The notes below the pieces were generated by a model, which searched no databases, was not told the origin of the DNA, and worked only from the letters and a program-made list of their open reading frames with translations. From Chitinophaga pinensis (GTDB taxonomy: Bacteria > Bacteroidota > Bacteroidia > Chitinophagales > Chitinophagaceae): 44,945 bases of DNA. The translations under genes were made by a program, and so were the position numbers. Below are positions 16,689 through 24,602 of this stretch, one piece after another. The DNA lies in assembly GCA_945872815.1 (NCBI GenBank), contig CAMCAY010000016.1, positions 1-44,945 on the forward strand. Reading direction: 5' to 3'. The stretch's first letter is position 1; each line of letters starts with the position of its first letter.

Positions 16689-18713
16689 CTAGTATTGATA
16701 AGTGATTTGAAGCTTTACCTCTGTATTATTGAAATGTTGCTGATCCTCTGAAAATTGTGAATTAAAATAGAATGTTTTACCCCATTTCAAAGAAATATCT
16801 GCCTTTTTTGCTATTTTATAATTAAAATTAGTGACAATTCTAGCTCCTTTTTGGTAGTAAATGATCATTGCATTGCTGTATTTTACATCATTTTCAAACC
16901 CATAAATCCTAGTATCATAATCATCCGTTTCAAAAAATACACATTGTGCATTCCAGGAAAATTGCTTTCGTAATGACTTGTAAAAAAATTCATTTAAAAA
17001 AATGGCTCCTTCCCCATTCTTTTTTTGTTCATTTGAAACCCATAAATACTCAACCCTGGTTTTCATCTTTGTATTTTCGGTTAATTGCAACTCAAATTGT
17101 GTTCTCCAGCTTCGTCTATTGGTATAAAAAGTCGTGAGAACTCCAGGCTGCTGCTCTGATTTGTTGACATTATACATCTTGATTTTATATCGACTGTAAA
17201 CATTCAACTTCTTTGATTGTTGATATTCCACCTGCAAATAATGTTCTTGACCATAAGTTGGGGCATTCGTATTAAACTTCAACCAAGGAAAGTTAAATTG
17301 ATCAAAGTAGGCAAATACTTTCACACGATCATTCGGACGAATGATGATTCCTGTGAACAACCCAGTTTCATTCATTACCGAACTATTTTCAGCAATTGCA
17401 TTTGGATTTAGAGCCCAATAATCTTTTGAAAAACGACGATAAAGCAAACTAATGTCAATACTTTTGGAAACACTTGTAATTATTGCTTGCGTTATTGCCA
17501 AACCGCCATTATTTGACAATGAAATATCTCCAAATGCATGAGAATTTTCAGAAGTATAGTTGTAATCAAACCCATAATTCATCATACTTCGTCCATTGAA
17601 AGTAAATAAATTGTAGGGATTAGCGGATTGCATGAAGGGTTTATCAAACTTATCATAAACATAATTAAACGACACTTTTGCTTTGTCAAATTTTCTTGTA
17701 AGACAAGCTCCTAAGACCCAAAGATTTTCATTTCCTTTGTTTCTCAACTCTTTCAGGGTTCGGTGCAGTCCTGTTCTAGAAATTGTCGAAATAAATTCTC
17801 TTCCTTCTATGCTATCGTACATTTTATTTGCATCCTGTTTTCTGCAAGATGCGAAGTAGGTAGCCTCAAGATTATTTTTTCCAATGGTCATTCCCAAACC
17901 TCTTTCAAAATTAATTTCCCCAAAAGAAGCATAGGGTTTTAAAACCGAGGATTGTCTTTTCAACATGGTTATTTCTGAGCCTTTTCCATATCCCATGCTT
18001 TGCCATTGGATTAAACCCTGACCAATATTGACTAAAAAATCTCCAATTGCAATAGCCTTTACTATCCCTTTTCCACTTCTAAAATAGTGGGCAGAGTAAA
18101 AGTCAAATCCTTTTTTTTGCGAATGATTAAATAACTGCTCGCCCTCATCTTTATCAGCCGCAATTCCGATTTGAGATTTATTGCCTACTACTTTTTTATA
18201 CCTAAAAGAAATATGTTCGGGAGAACCTAGATTATCTGTTTCAGATGAAAAATTATCCTTGATAAATTTTCGCGAGATTCTGCATAAAATCTCAGTATTC
18301 CCCTTCTTAGAAAGTTCTTTCAATGAACTGCCAATTGTAGATTTATCTATTACGAAAACATAGGGCAATATTTTTTTTATTACCGAAATGTCCCACAAGG
18401 GAATGGATTGTAATTCATATTTGTGAATTAATTTGCCGAAAGTATTTTGATATAAAAAAAAGGATTCAATCTGCACATCATTTAAAATGCCTAAAGCTTC
18501 CAAGTCTTCTTTATTTGCACTATTCAGATCCAATGGATCGGAATACAATAACTGATTTTTCTGCGAAAAATCATCCTGTAAAACTTCATTTATATTCATC
18601 AATGATGCATCGTTTACTATCACATCTTGTGACTCAGTAAGAGATATTTCATTTTGTGAATTAGCATTGAAAGAAAAGAAAAATAACGCAATTGAAAAAT
18701 AAATTAGCTTCAT
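16689..18713 (-). CDS. Large outer-membrane beta-barrel protein with N-terminal helix-hairpin-helix (ComEA-like) domain
   Basis: A 674-residue exported protein. The signal peptide is MKLIYFSIALFFFSFNANSQ. Residues about 61-121 form a tandem helix-hairpin-helix unit related to ComEA: LDLNSANKEDLEALGILND, then a helix and GKLIHKYELQSIPLWDISVIKKILPYV. The hairpins have lost the Gly-x-Gly seen in DNA-binding versions (LGILND and SIPLWD stand in their place). From about residue 140 to the end the sequence is alternating aromatic/polar strands typical of an outer-membrane barrel, ending in VKLQITYQY. The family is widespread in Bacteroidota but its function is unknown to me; DNA contact or assembly with another envelope protein are both possible. 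It follows a PorV-like small barrel gene by 51 bases on the same strand. Confidence 0.75.
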   Translation of the reverse strand: MKLIYFSIALFFFSFNANSQNEISLTESQDVIVNDASLMNINEVLQDDFSQKNQLLYSDPLDLNSANKEDLEALGILNDVQIESFFLYQNTFGKLIHKYELQSIPLWDISVIKKILPYVFVIDKSTIGSSLKELSKKGNTEILCRISRKFIKDNFSSETDNLGSPEHISFRYKKVVGNKSQIGIAADKDEGEQLFNHSQKKGFDFYSAHYFRSGKGIVKAIAIGDFLVNIGQGLIQWQSMGYGKGSEITMLKRQSSVLKPYASFGEINFERGLGMTIGKNNLEATYFASCRKQDANKMYDSIEGREFISTISRTGLHRTLKELRNKGNENLWVLGACLTRKFDKAKVSFNYVYDKFDKPFMQSANPYNLFTFNGRSMMNYGFDYNYTSENSHAFGDISLSNNGGLAITQAIITSVSKSIDISLLYRRFSKDYWALNPNAIAENSSVMNETGLFTGIIIRPNDRVKVFAYFDQFNFPWLKFNTNAPTYGQEHYLQVEYQQSKKLNVYSRYKIKMYNVNKSEQQPGVLTTFYTNRRSWRTQFELQLTENTKMKTRVEYLWVSNEQKKNGEGAIFLNEFFYKSLRKQFSWNAQCVFFETDDYDTRIYGFENDVKYSNAMIIYYQKGARIVTNFNYKIAKKADISLKWGKTFYFNSQFSEDQQHFNNTEVKLQITYQY

Positions 18714-18764
18714 TAAGATTATTGTTGGTTTAAATACACAATTGTAAAATCAACATCCTTTTTT

Positions 18765-19613
18765 TTATTTCTCCACCTTTCCATTCCAAGAAAATGACTC
18801 TTTAATTTTTGAATTCATGAACAATACAGGGCTTATTCCCAATTGAGGGTGATTTAGCAACATGATTTCTACCATCATTTTCTTGACTTTAAAACCTGCG
18901 CCCAGGTATATTGATTTTGAATCAGATCTCACTCCAACTTTGCACATGAATTTATTGCTTGGTTTGTATTGAAATCCGGCGGAAATTTCTGCAGGACAAT
19001 TTTCTTGCTTAACACCGTGGATGTGTATATAAAACTGACTCGTTGCATCACAACCTATTCCAAATTCATATTTGTATTGCAATATAAAATTTGAGCTGCT
19101 TGTAATAAATAGTCTCAAAGGATTGTGAAATGATATACCAGACTGCAATTGAGGAGACAAAATAAAATTGAAGCCTATCGAAGTACCTATGCCACTATAG
19201 GGATAATCTATCTTCAGATTTTTACGAAGATAGTTGAACCCAGTACCTACGTTAAAATTGTCGGATAATTTTTTAGCATAATAGAAGGAAACAGCTGTCT
19301 CCTTGTAATCTAATCCGCCTCCATGCGTCGCCATTAGCCCTACATTCCCCTTAGTTGTTGCAGCGGAAAAAACAACTTTACTGACACTAAACTCTTGTAA
19401 CATAAATTTTCTTTCAGAAAAAACACCTACCATAATACCATGATCGTTCATCAAAGTAGAAGGATTGCGTGAAAATGAAAACACATCGAATTGTTGGACA
19501 GAATAATCATTAAAACCTGAGGATTCATTATTTGATACCAATGAAAATGATTGTGCCATTGTCAACTTAATTGTCCCGAAAATCATCACTGAAAAAACCA
19601 GCCCCTTTTTCAT
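18765..19613 (-). CDS. PorV/FadL-like small outer-membrane beta-barrel protein
   Basis: A 282-residue exported protein starting MKKGLVFSVMIFGTIKLTMAQ (signal peptide, cleavage after TMA). I moved the start from 19646 to 19613 because the 11 extra codons break the signal peptide. The mature protein has SFSRNPSTLMNDHGIMVGVFSERKF, reminiscent of the N-P-A turn of PorV/PorQ and FadL-like barrels, then regular strand pairs (YYAKKLSDNFNVGTGFNYLRK, GTSIGFNFILSPQLQSGISFHNP, IYLGAGFKVKKMMVEIMLLNHP). PorV-type proteins shuttle T9SS cargo; other members are porin-like, and I cannot assign this one further. Its gene precedes the helix-hairpin-helix barrel gene by 51 bases, so the two probably form an operon. 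Confidence 0.65.
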   Translation of the reverse strand: MKKGLVFSVMIFGTIKLTMAQSFSLVSNNESSGFNDYSVQQFDVFSFSRNPSTLMNDHGIMVGVFSERKFMLQEFSVSKVVFSAATTKGNVGLMATHGGGLDYKETAVSFYYAKKLSDNFNVGTGFNYLRKNLKIDYPYSGIGTSIGFNFILSPQLQSGISFHNPLRLFITSSSNFILQYKYEFGIGCDATSQFYIHIHGVKQENCPAEISAGFQYKPSNKFMCKVGVRSDSKSIYLGAGFKVKKMMVEIMLLNHPQLGISPVLFMNSKIKESFSWNGKVEK

Positions 19614-19729
19614 TTTTTTAAAAACAAAATAATATCGATCAATCACAATAACCCAGTTGAAATAACCATTTTAAAAAGTGATTAATCTCTTTGAAACAGA
19701 CATTTTACCTTTTTTATTCGGCAGTTTTA

Positions 19730-19755
19730 TTCATTAAGACTAATTGTTTAATGAA
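19730..19755. repeat. Inverted repeat in the divergent spacer before folD
   Basis: TTCATTAA (19730-19737) and TTAATGAA (19748-19755) are exact reverse complements separated by 10 bases, in the 245-base divergent spacer between the PorV-like gene and folD. It could be an operator for a dimeric regulator. The arms are AT-rich, so chance occurrence in such a genome is not excluded. The rest of the spacer (19614-19858) shows no gene or RNA that I recognise. Confidence 0.35.
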
Positions 19756-19846
19756 GATTCCTTTGTTTTTAGCAAACAAGCGACTTCCCTGTTCTTAAAC
19801 TTATAATAAATGTGGTGGATTAAAGTCCTAGTTATGTTTTGTTGTC

Positions 19847-19854
19847 TATTTTTG
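19847..19854 (+). promoter_or_regulatory. Putative -7 box (TATTTTTG) for folD, leaderless arrangement
   Basis: TATTTTTG matches TAnnTTTG and ends only 4 bases before the folD ATG at 19859, so transcription would begin at or next to the start codon. No TTG at the expected -33 distance is visible. Confidence 0.4.
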
Positions 19855-19858
19855 CAAA

Positions 19859-20743
19859 ATGCATATACTAGATGGAAAAGTTGTATCTCAGGCTGTTAAG
19901 GATGACCTAAAACAAAAAGTGGCCTTTCTAAAGGAAAAAGGCAAACGGGCTCCTCATTTAGCTGCGGTGTTGGTTGGGCACAATGGCGCCAGTGAAACTT
20001 ATATTGCCAGCAAAATAAAAAACTGCGAGGAGATCGGTTTTGCAAGTTCAATTATCAGACTTGAAGAAGATATAGCGGAGTTTGAGTTGATTAAAACTAT
20101 CAAAAAACTAAATGAAGAAGATACTATTGATGGAATTTTGGTTCAACTCCCGTTACCAAAACAAATCAATGAACAGCGAATCATACATCTGATTGATCCT
20201 ACAAAAGATGTGGATGGACTTCACCCAATCAATACAGGAAAGCTTGTACAGGGATTACCTACTTTCATACCGGCTACTCCCTATGGCATAATGCTGATGC
20301 TTGAACATTACAACATACAAACTTCAGGCAAACATGCAATTGTAATCGGAAGAAGTAATATTGTAGGTCGGCCAATCAGTATTTTACTTAATCAGTCGCA
20401 TCCATTTGGTAATTGTACCGTAACTGTTTGTCACAGTAAATCTATTAACCTAAAAGAAATTTGTCTGCAAGGTGATATCGTAATTGCTGCTGTAGGAATT
20501 CCCGGCTATGTAAAAGCAGACATGATAAAAGAAAATGCAGTTGTTATTGATGTCGGCATTACCAGGGTAAAAGATGATTCAAAAAAGTCGGGATTTTCGA
20601 TAGTTGGAGATGTAATATTTGAAACAGTTGCGCCCAAATGCAGCTTCATTACACCTGTTCCCGGCGGTGTAGGATTAATGACAATTGCTGCCTTATTAAA
20701 AAATACCTACAATGCTTATACAAACAGGAACGAAATCTTGTAA
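19859..20743 (+). CDS. folD: Bifunctional methylenetetrahydrofolate dehydrogenase/methenyltetrahydrofolate cyclohydrolase
   Basis: FolD interconverts 5,10-methylene-, 5,10-methenyl- and 10-formyl-tetrahydrofolate, feeding purine and fMet-tRNA synthesis. At 294 residues it is of normal length. Seen are the catalytic Y48-x3-K52 (YIASKIKNCEEIG), the signature DGILVQLPLP (about 131-140), DVDGLHPIN, the NADP-binding VIGRSNIVGRPIS, and the C-terminal TPVPGGVGLMT. queE follows 20 bases later on the same strand and is probably co-transcribed. Confidence 0.97.
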   Translation: MHILDGKVVSQAVKDDLKQKVAFLKEKGKRAPHLAAVLVGHNGASETYIASKIKNCEEIGFASSIIRLEEDIAEFELIKTIKKLNEEDTIDGILVQLPLPKQINEQRIIHLIDPTKDVDGLHPINTGKLVQGLPTFIPATPYGIMLMLEHYNIQTSGKHAIVIGRSNIVGRPISILLNQSHPFGNCTVTVCHSKSINLKEICLQGDIVIAAVGIPGYVKADMIKENAVVIDVGITRVKDDSKKSGFSIVGDVIFETVAPKCSFITPVPGGVGLMTIAALLKNTYNAYTNRNEIL

Positions 20744-20763
20744 CTAATTTTTAAATAAATCCA

Positions 20764-21390
20764 TTGAATCAGATAAACCAAATTTCAGCTCTTGAACTTC
20801 CTGTTATGGAGCATTTCTATACATTACAGGGAGAAGGTTACCATCAGGGCAGACCTGCTTATTTCATAAGGTTAGGAGGCTGTGATGTCGGCTGTGTATG
20901 GTGCGATGTAAAAGAAAGCTGGGATCAAGATGTTCATCCTAAGAAGAGTATTCATGAAATCGTTGCGAATGTAAAAGAAACAATTTCATCAGGGTTGATC
21001 GTAATTACAGGAGGAGAACCTCTGATGCATCCTCTTGATAATTTAACGTCCGCATTAAAGGAAGCCGGATATGAAATCAACCTGGAAACATCCGGAACAC
21101 ATATAGTCAGTGGGAAATGGGACTGGATTTGTTTATCCCCAAAAAAATTTAAAGAGCCTCTACAAGAGATATTGCCTATTGCAAATGAATTGAAAATAGT
21201 CGTTTATCATAAATCAGATTTTGAATGGGCCGAAAAATTTGCTGCTATGGTATCGCCTGATTGTAAATTGTATTTACAACCTGAATGGAGTAAAGCAGAT
21301 ATAGCCACTCCGATGATTATCAACTATATCAAAAACAATCCACAATGGACTCTTTCCTTACAAACTCATAAATTTATACAAATACCTTAA
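20764..21390 (+). CDS. queE: 7-carboxy-7-deazaguanine synthase (radical SAM)
   Basis: QueE converts 6-carboxy-5,6,7,8-tetrahydropterin to 7-carboxy-7-deazaguanine on the way to queuosine. The 208-residue protein has the radical-SAM cluster motif CX3CX2C at C40, C44, C47 (GCDVGCVWCD), the substrate-side YTLQGEGYHQGRPAYFIR just before it, and TGGEPLMH for SAM binding. The start used is a TTG at 20764; the first in-frame ATG (20806) is too close to YTLQGEG to be right, so a non-ATG start is likely. A weak hairpin terminator follows. No other queuosine gene is in the window. Confidence 0.93.
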   Translation: MNQINQISALELPVMEHFYTLQGEGYHQGRPAYFIRLGGCDVGCVWCDVKESWDQDVHPKKSIHEIVANVKETISSGLIVITGGEPLMHPLDNLTSALKEAGYEINLETSGTHIVSGKWDWICLSPKKFKEPLQEILPIANELKIVVYHKSDFEWAEKFAAMVSPDCKLYLQPEWSKADIATPMIINYIKNNPQWTLSLQTHKFIQIP

Positions 21391-21423
21391 AAATCTCTTA
21401 AGCAAAAGAGTATAGATTTTTTT
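21390..21423 (+). terminator. Probable terminator after queE
   Basis: AAAATCT (21390-21396) pairs with AGATTTT (21414-21420), followed by more Ts; an alternative inner stem CTCTT/AAGAG overlaps it. The outer stem begins at the last base of the queE stop codon. AT-rich and therefore only moderately convincing. Confidence 0.45.
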
Positions 21424-21470
21424 GTAAAATAGTTTTTAAGGCCACAGCAATGATACAATCCAAACTTTCC

Positions 21471-23387
21471 ATGAATAGAAAAATAATTTGTTTGGCAATT
21501 ACCTTTTTTACTTTTTTATTTTCCTATTCACAATGGTACGATCCTGAAAAAGTAAATAAGAAAGCCAAAAAATTATATGAGGAGGCCTATACATTTGCCG
21601 TAAATGGAAAATACCCCGAGTCAATTAAAAAAATCGGAGAAGCTATAAAAATTCACCCTGATTATGTAGAAGCTTATCTCTCACGTGCAGGTATATACGC
21701 AGATATAAGAAATTACAATCAATCTGTCAAAGACTTTGAAAAGGGAATTCAACTTGACAGTGTATTTTCACTCTACTACTATCTTCCGTATTCGATTTCA
21801 CTTGCAGGAACAGGAAATTTTGAAAATGCTCTGTCAGCCATCAATACATTTCTTAGTATTGAAAAATTAAATCGTCAAAGTATAGAAGCCGGTAATTACA
21901 GAAAAAAAACTTACCTTTTTGCTATTCAATATAAAAATGAACACAAGGGGAATCAATTTATTTTTGAACCTCAAAATATAGGAACTGGTATTAACACAAA
22001 AGCACTGGAGTATTTCCCCTCAATAACCATTAATGGAAAGGAAATGGTTTTCAATAGAAGGATTAACGGCGACGAGGATTTTTATGTAAGTGAATACAAC
22101 AACGGAAAATGGTCGGATGCACAACCAATTAATGGAAAAATAAACACCAATATGAATGAAGGAGCTCAGACAATCTCCCAAGATGGTCAATGTCTGATTT
22201 TTACTGGATGTAATTATCCTGAAGGTGCTGGAAGTTGCGATTTATATACCTCATACAGAAATAAAAACAACGAATGGACAGAACCCCAAAACATAGGTTT
22301 GACGATTAATACAGAATTTTGGGAATCGAATCCTTCGCTTTCGCCTGATAAAAAAGATTTGTATTTTTCTAGCGACAGACCTGGAGGATTTGGGGGGAAA
22401 GACATTTGGGTTTCGCATAAAACCAATAAAGGCAATTGGGGAAAGCCCGAAAATATGGGGAGCATAATCAACACGAAAGAAGATGAAACATGTCCATTCA
22501 TTCACGCAGACAATCAGCATCTTTATTTCAACAGCAATGGACATGAGGGATATGGCATGTCGGATTTATTTGTTTCAGTAAAAAATGACAGTGGCCTTTG
22601 GATGAAACCTTTAAATCTTGGATACCCGGTCAACACGATCAATGATGAGGGCTCATTGATTGTTTCTTCCGATGGAAAAACATCTTACTATGCCAGTGAT
22701 TTCGGAAACTTAGAAAATGGACTGGATATTTATAGTTTTGAATTAAGAGATGATATAAGGGCTAACAGAACCATTTGGATCAAAGGGCATGTTTATGACA
22801 AAAAAACATCCGAAGGCCTTCCGAGTACCGTTGAACTTTCAGACATCAATAATCAAAAGAGTGCAACTAAAATTCAAACGGATGAAGAGGGAGACTATTT
22901 CATCACCCTTCCCGAGGGAAAATCCTATTCATTTAATGTCAACAGAAAAGGCTACCTCTTTTTTTCAAACAATTTTACCATTGAAAAAAACACAGCAGAT
23001 TCCTTTTACAACATTGACATAGCACTCAACCCATTGGAAGCAGGTGCAGCCGTTGTTCTGAAAAATATATTTTTTGAGAACAACAGTTATGAATTAAAAA
23101 GCACTTCCTATGATGAGTTGGGAAAAGTAATATTATTGATGAATGAGAATCCTTCTTTGATGATTGAAATTGAAGGTCACACCGATAATTCAGGTACCAA
23201 AGAAGCCAATTTAACACTAAGCATAAACAGAGCTAAATCCGTTGCAGAATACCTGAAAAAAAAGGGTATAGCATCCTCAAGACTTCGTTATAATGGCTTT
23301 GGTGAAACACACCCTATAGACTCCAATGAGAACGAAAAAGGGAAAAGCAACAACAGAAGAACGGAAATACACATTCTTTCAAACTAA
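21471..23387 (+). CDS. TPR-PD40 propeller-CRD-OmpA protein, PorE-like (possible T9SS component)
   Basis: A 638-residue exported protein. From MNRKIICLAITFFTF there is a signal peptide ending near SYSQ; I see no lipobox cysteine. Domains in order: TPR repeats (about 28-160, ESIKKIGEAIKIHPDYVEAYLSRA), a PD40/WD40-like propeller (about 165-430) with repeated SPDKKDLYFSSDRPGGFGGKDIW-type blades, a carboxypeptidase-regulatory domain (about 440-520, IKGHVYDKKTSEGLPSTVEL), and an OmpA-like peptidoglycan-binding domain (about 525-638) with EIEGHTDNSG and NNRRTEI. This is the same order as in PorE, the T9SS protein that binds peptidoglycan, but related OmpA proteins with other roles share parts of it. 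An ATG at 21450 gives 7 more residues before the signal peptide. Transcribed on its own between queE and dprA. Confidence 0.8.
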   Translation: MNRKIICLAITFFTFLFSYSQWYDPEKVNKKAKKLYEEAYTFAVNGKYPESIKKIGEAIKIHPDYVEAYLSRAGIYADIRNYNQSVKDFEKGIQLDSVFSLYYYLPYSISLAGTGNFENALSAINTFLSIEKLNRQSIEAGNYRKKTYLFAIQYKNEHKGNQFIFEPQNIGTGINTKALEYFPSITINGKEMVFNRRINGDEDFYVSEYNNGKWSDAQPINGKINTNMNEGAQTISQDGQCLIFTGCNYPEGAGSCDLYTSYRNKNNEWTEPQNIGLTINTEFWESNPSLSPDKKDLYFSSDRPGGFGGKDIWVSHKTNKGNWGKPENMGSIINTKEDETCPFIHADNQHLYFNSNGHEGYGMSDLFVSVKNDSGLWMKPLNLGYPVNTINDEGSLIVSSDGKTSYYASDFGNLENGLDIYSFELRDDIRANRTIWIKGHVYDKKTSEGLPSTVELSDINNQKSATKIQTDEEGDYFITLPEGKSYSFNVNRKGYLFFSNNFTIEKNTADSFYNIDIALNPLEAGAAVVLKNIFFENNSYELKSTSYDELGKVILLMNENPSLMIEIEGHTDNSGTKEANLTLSINRAKSVAEYLKKKGIASSRLRYNGFGETHPIDSNENEKGKSNNRRTEIHILSN

Positions 23388-23413
23388 ATCATTTACTATC
23401 ATTGTTCCTTAAG

Positions 23414-24514
23414 ATGAACAATGAACTAATATATCAAATTGCTTTAACTAGAGTCCCGCAAATTGGAGATGTACATGCAAAAACGCTTTTAAACAAATAC
23501 AAAAATGCTTCAGATATTTTCAAGGCGCCGAAAGCTCATCTTGAAAAAATTGATGGTATTGGTTCTATAAGAGCAAACTGCATAAAGAAATTCAATGGTT
23601 TCCATTCTTCTGAAAAGGAAATCGAGTTTATGGAGAAAAACGGAATTAAGCCAATTTTTCTGACTTCCGAAGATTATCCTAAAAGATTGCTTCAATGTTA
23701 TGACAACCCAGTATTGCTTTATTATAAGGGGAATGTGAATTTGAATGATTATAAAATCGTTTCAATAGCAGGTACCAGAAACAATTCTGATTACGGAAAA
23801 ATTATCTGCCATAAAATAATTGAGGAATTGAATAAAACAGGTATTACAATTATCAGCGGTCTAGCTTATGGCATCGACACCATTGCACATAAATCCTCTC
23901 TATTAAACAATATCCCTACTGTGGCAGTTTTGGCTCATGGATTAGATAGAATTTATCCCCCGGAAAATAAATTGCTTTCAAGAGAGATAATAAAAAACGG
24001 AGGGTTACTTACCGAGTTTGGAACAGGAAGCAACCCTGACAGACAAAACTTTCCTAAAAGAAATAGAATTATTGCAGGCATTTGCGATGCATTGGTCATT
24101 GTGGAATCAGGAAAGAAAGGCGGATCACTTATAACAGCAGAATTAGCAAATGGTTACAATAAAGATATTTTTGCAGTACCAGGTAGAATAAACGACCCTA
24201 AAAGTGAAGGATGCAATTACCTAATCAAATCAAATAAGGCACACATCATAAACAGTGCTGCGGATATTATTGAAATGATGGGCTGGGATCATCCAAAAAA
24301 TATACAGAAAGAAAAGCAAAGAAAATTATTTACTGAATGCAGCAATGATGAAAAAGTAATTGTCGATATCTTAGAAATATTTGGGCAAACACATTTTGAC
24401 AATATCTTTCAAAAAAGCAAATTATCTTATAGTACTATGGCGAGTTGCTTGCTCTCATTAGAAATGAAAAATATCATCATGACATTGCCCGGAAAAATTT
24501 ACAAACTAATTTAA
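23414..24514 (+). CDS. dprA: DNA-processing protein DprA (Smf)
   Basis: DprA protects incoming single-stranded DNA during natural transformation and loads RecA. The 366-residue protein has an N-terminal helical/HhH region (about 1-75, KIDGIGSIRANCIKKF), the Rossmann-like DprA core (about 105-300) with SIAGTRNNSDYG, ISGLAYGIDTIAHKSSL, VAVLAHGLDRIYPPEN, ESGKKGGSLITAELA and VPGRINDPKSEGCNYLIK, and a winged-helix C-terminal domain (about 310-366). I start at the ATG at 23414, since the TTG four codons upstream adds nothing. It sits alone between unrelated envelope genes. Confidence 0.96.
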   Translation: MNNELIYQIALTRVPQIGDVHAKTLLNKYKNASDIFKAPKAHLEKIDGIGSIRANCIKKFNGFHSSEKEIEFMEKNGIKPIFLTSEDYPKRLLQCYDNPVLLYYKGNVNLNDYKIVSIAGTRNNSDYGKIICHKIIEELNKTGITIISGLAYGIDTIAHKSSLLNNIPTVAVLAHGLDRIYPPENKLLSREIIKNGGLLTEFGTGSNPDRQNFPKRNRIIAGICDALVIVESGKKGGSLITAELANGYNKDIFAVPGRINDPKSEGCNYLIKSNKAHIINSAADIIEMMGWDHPKNIQKEKQRKLFTECSNDEKVIVDILEIFGQTHFDNIFQKSKLSYSTMASCLLSLEMKNIIMTLPGKIYKLI

Positions 24515-24602
24515 ATAAAAGTCTATAATAAAGAAACGACTTTAATCAGAAAATCAAAATTCTGTTTACTAACTTTACGTGAACCAGTTCAATTCTTCTA
24601 AT

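Noticed and set aside
22214..22544. Two overlapping minus-strand frames of about 95 codons
   Set aside because: Both lie opposite the propeller repeats of the PorE-like gene, in different frames, with no start context or family resemblance.
16689..24514. A natural-competence gene cluster (HhH barrel, dprA)
   Set aside because: The two genes are on opposite strands with folD, queE and the PorE-like gene between them; proximity alone does not make a cluster, so only a weak link is noted.
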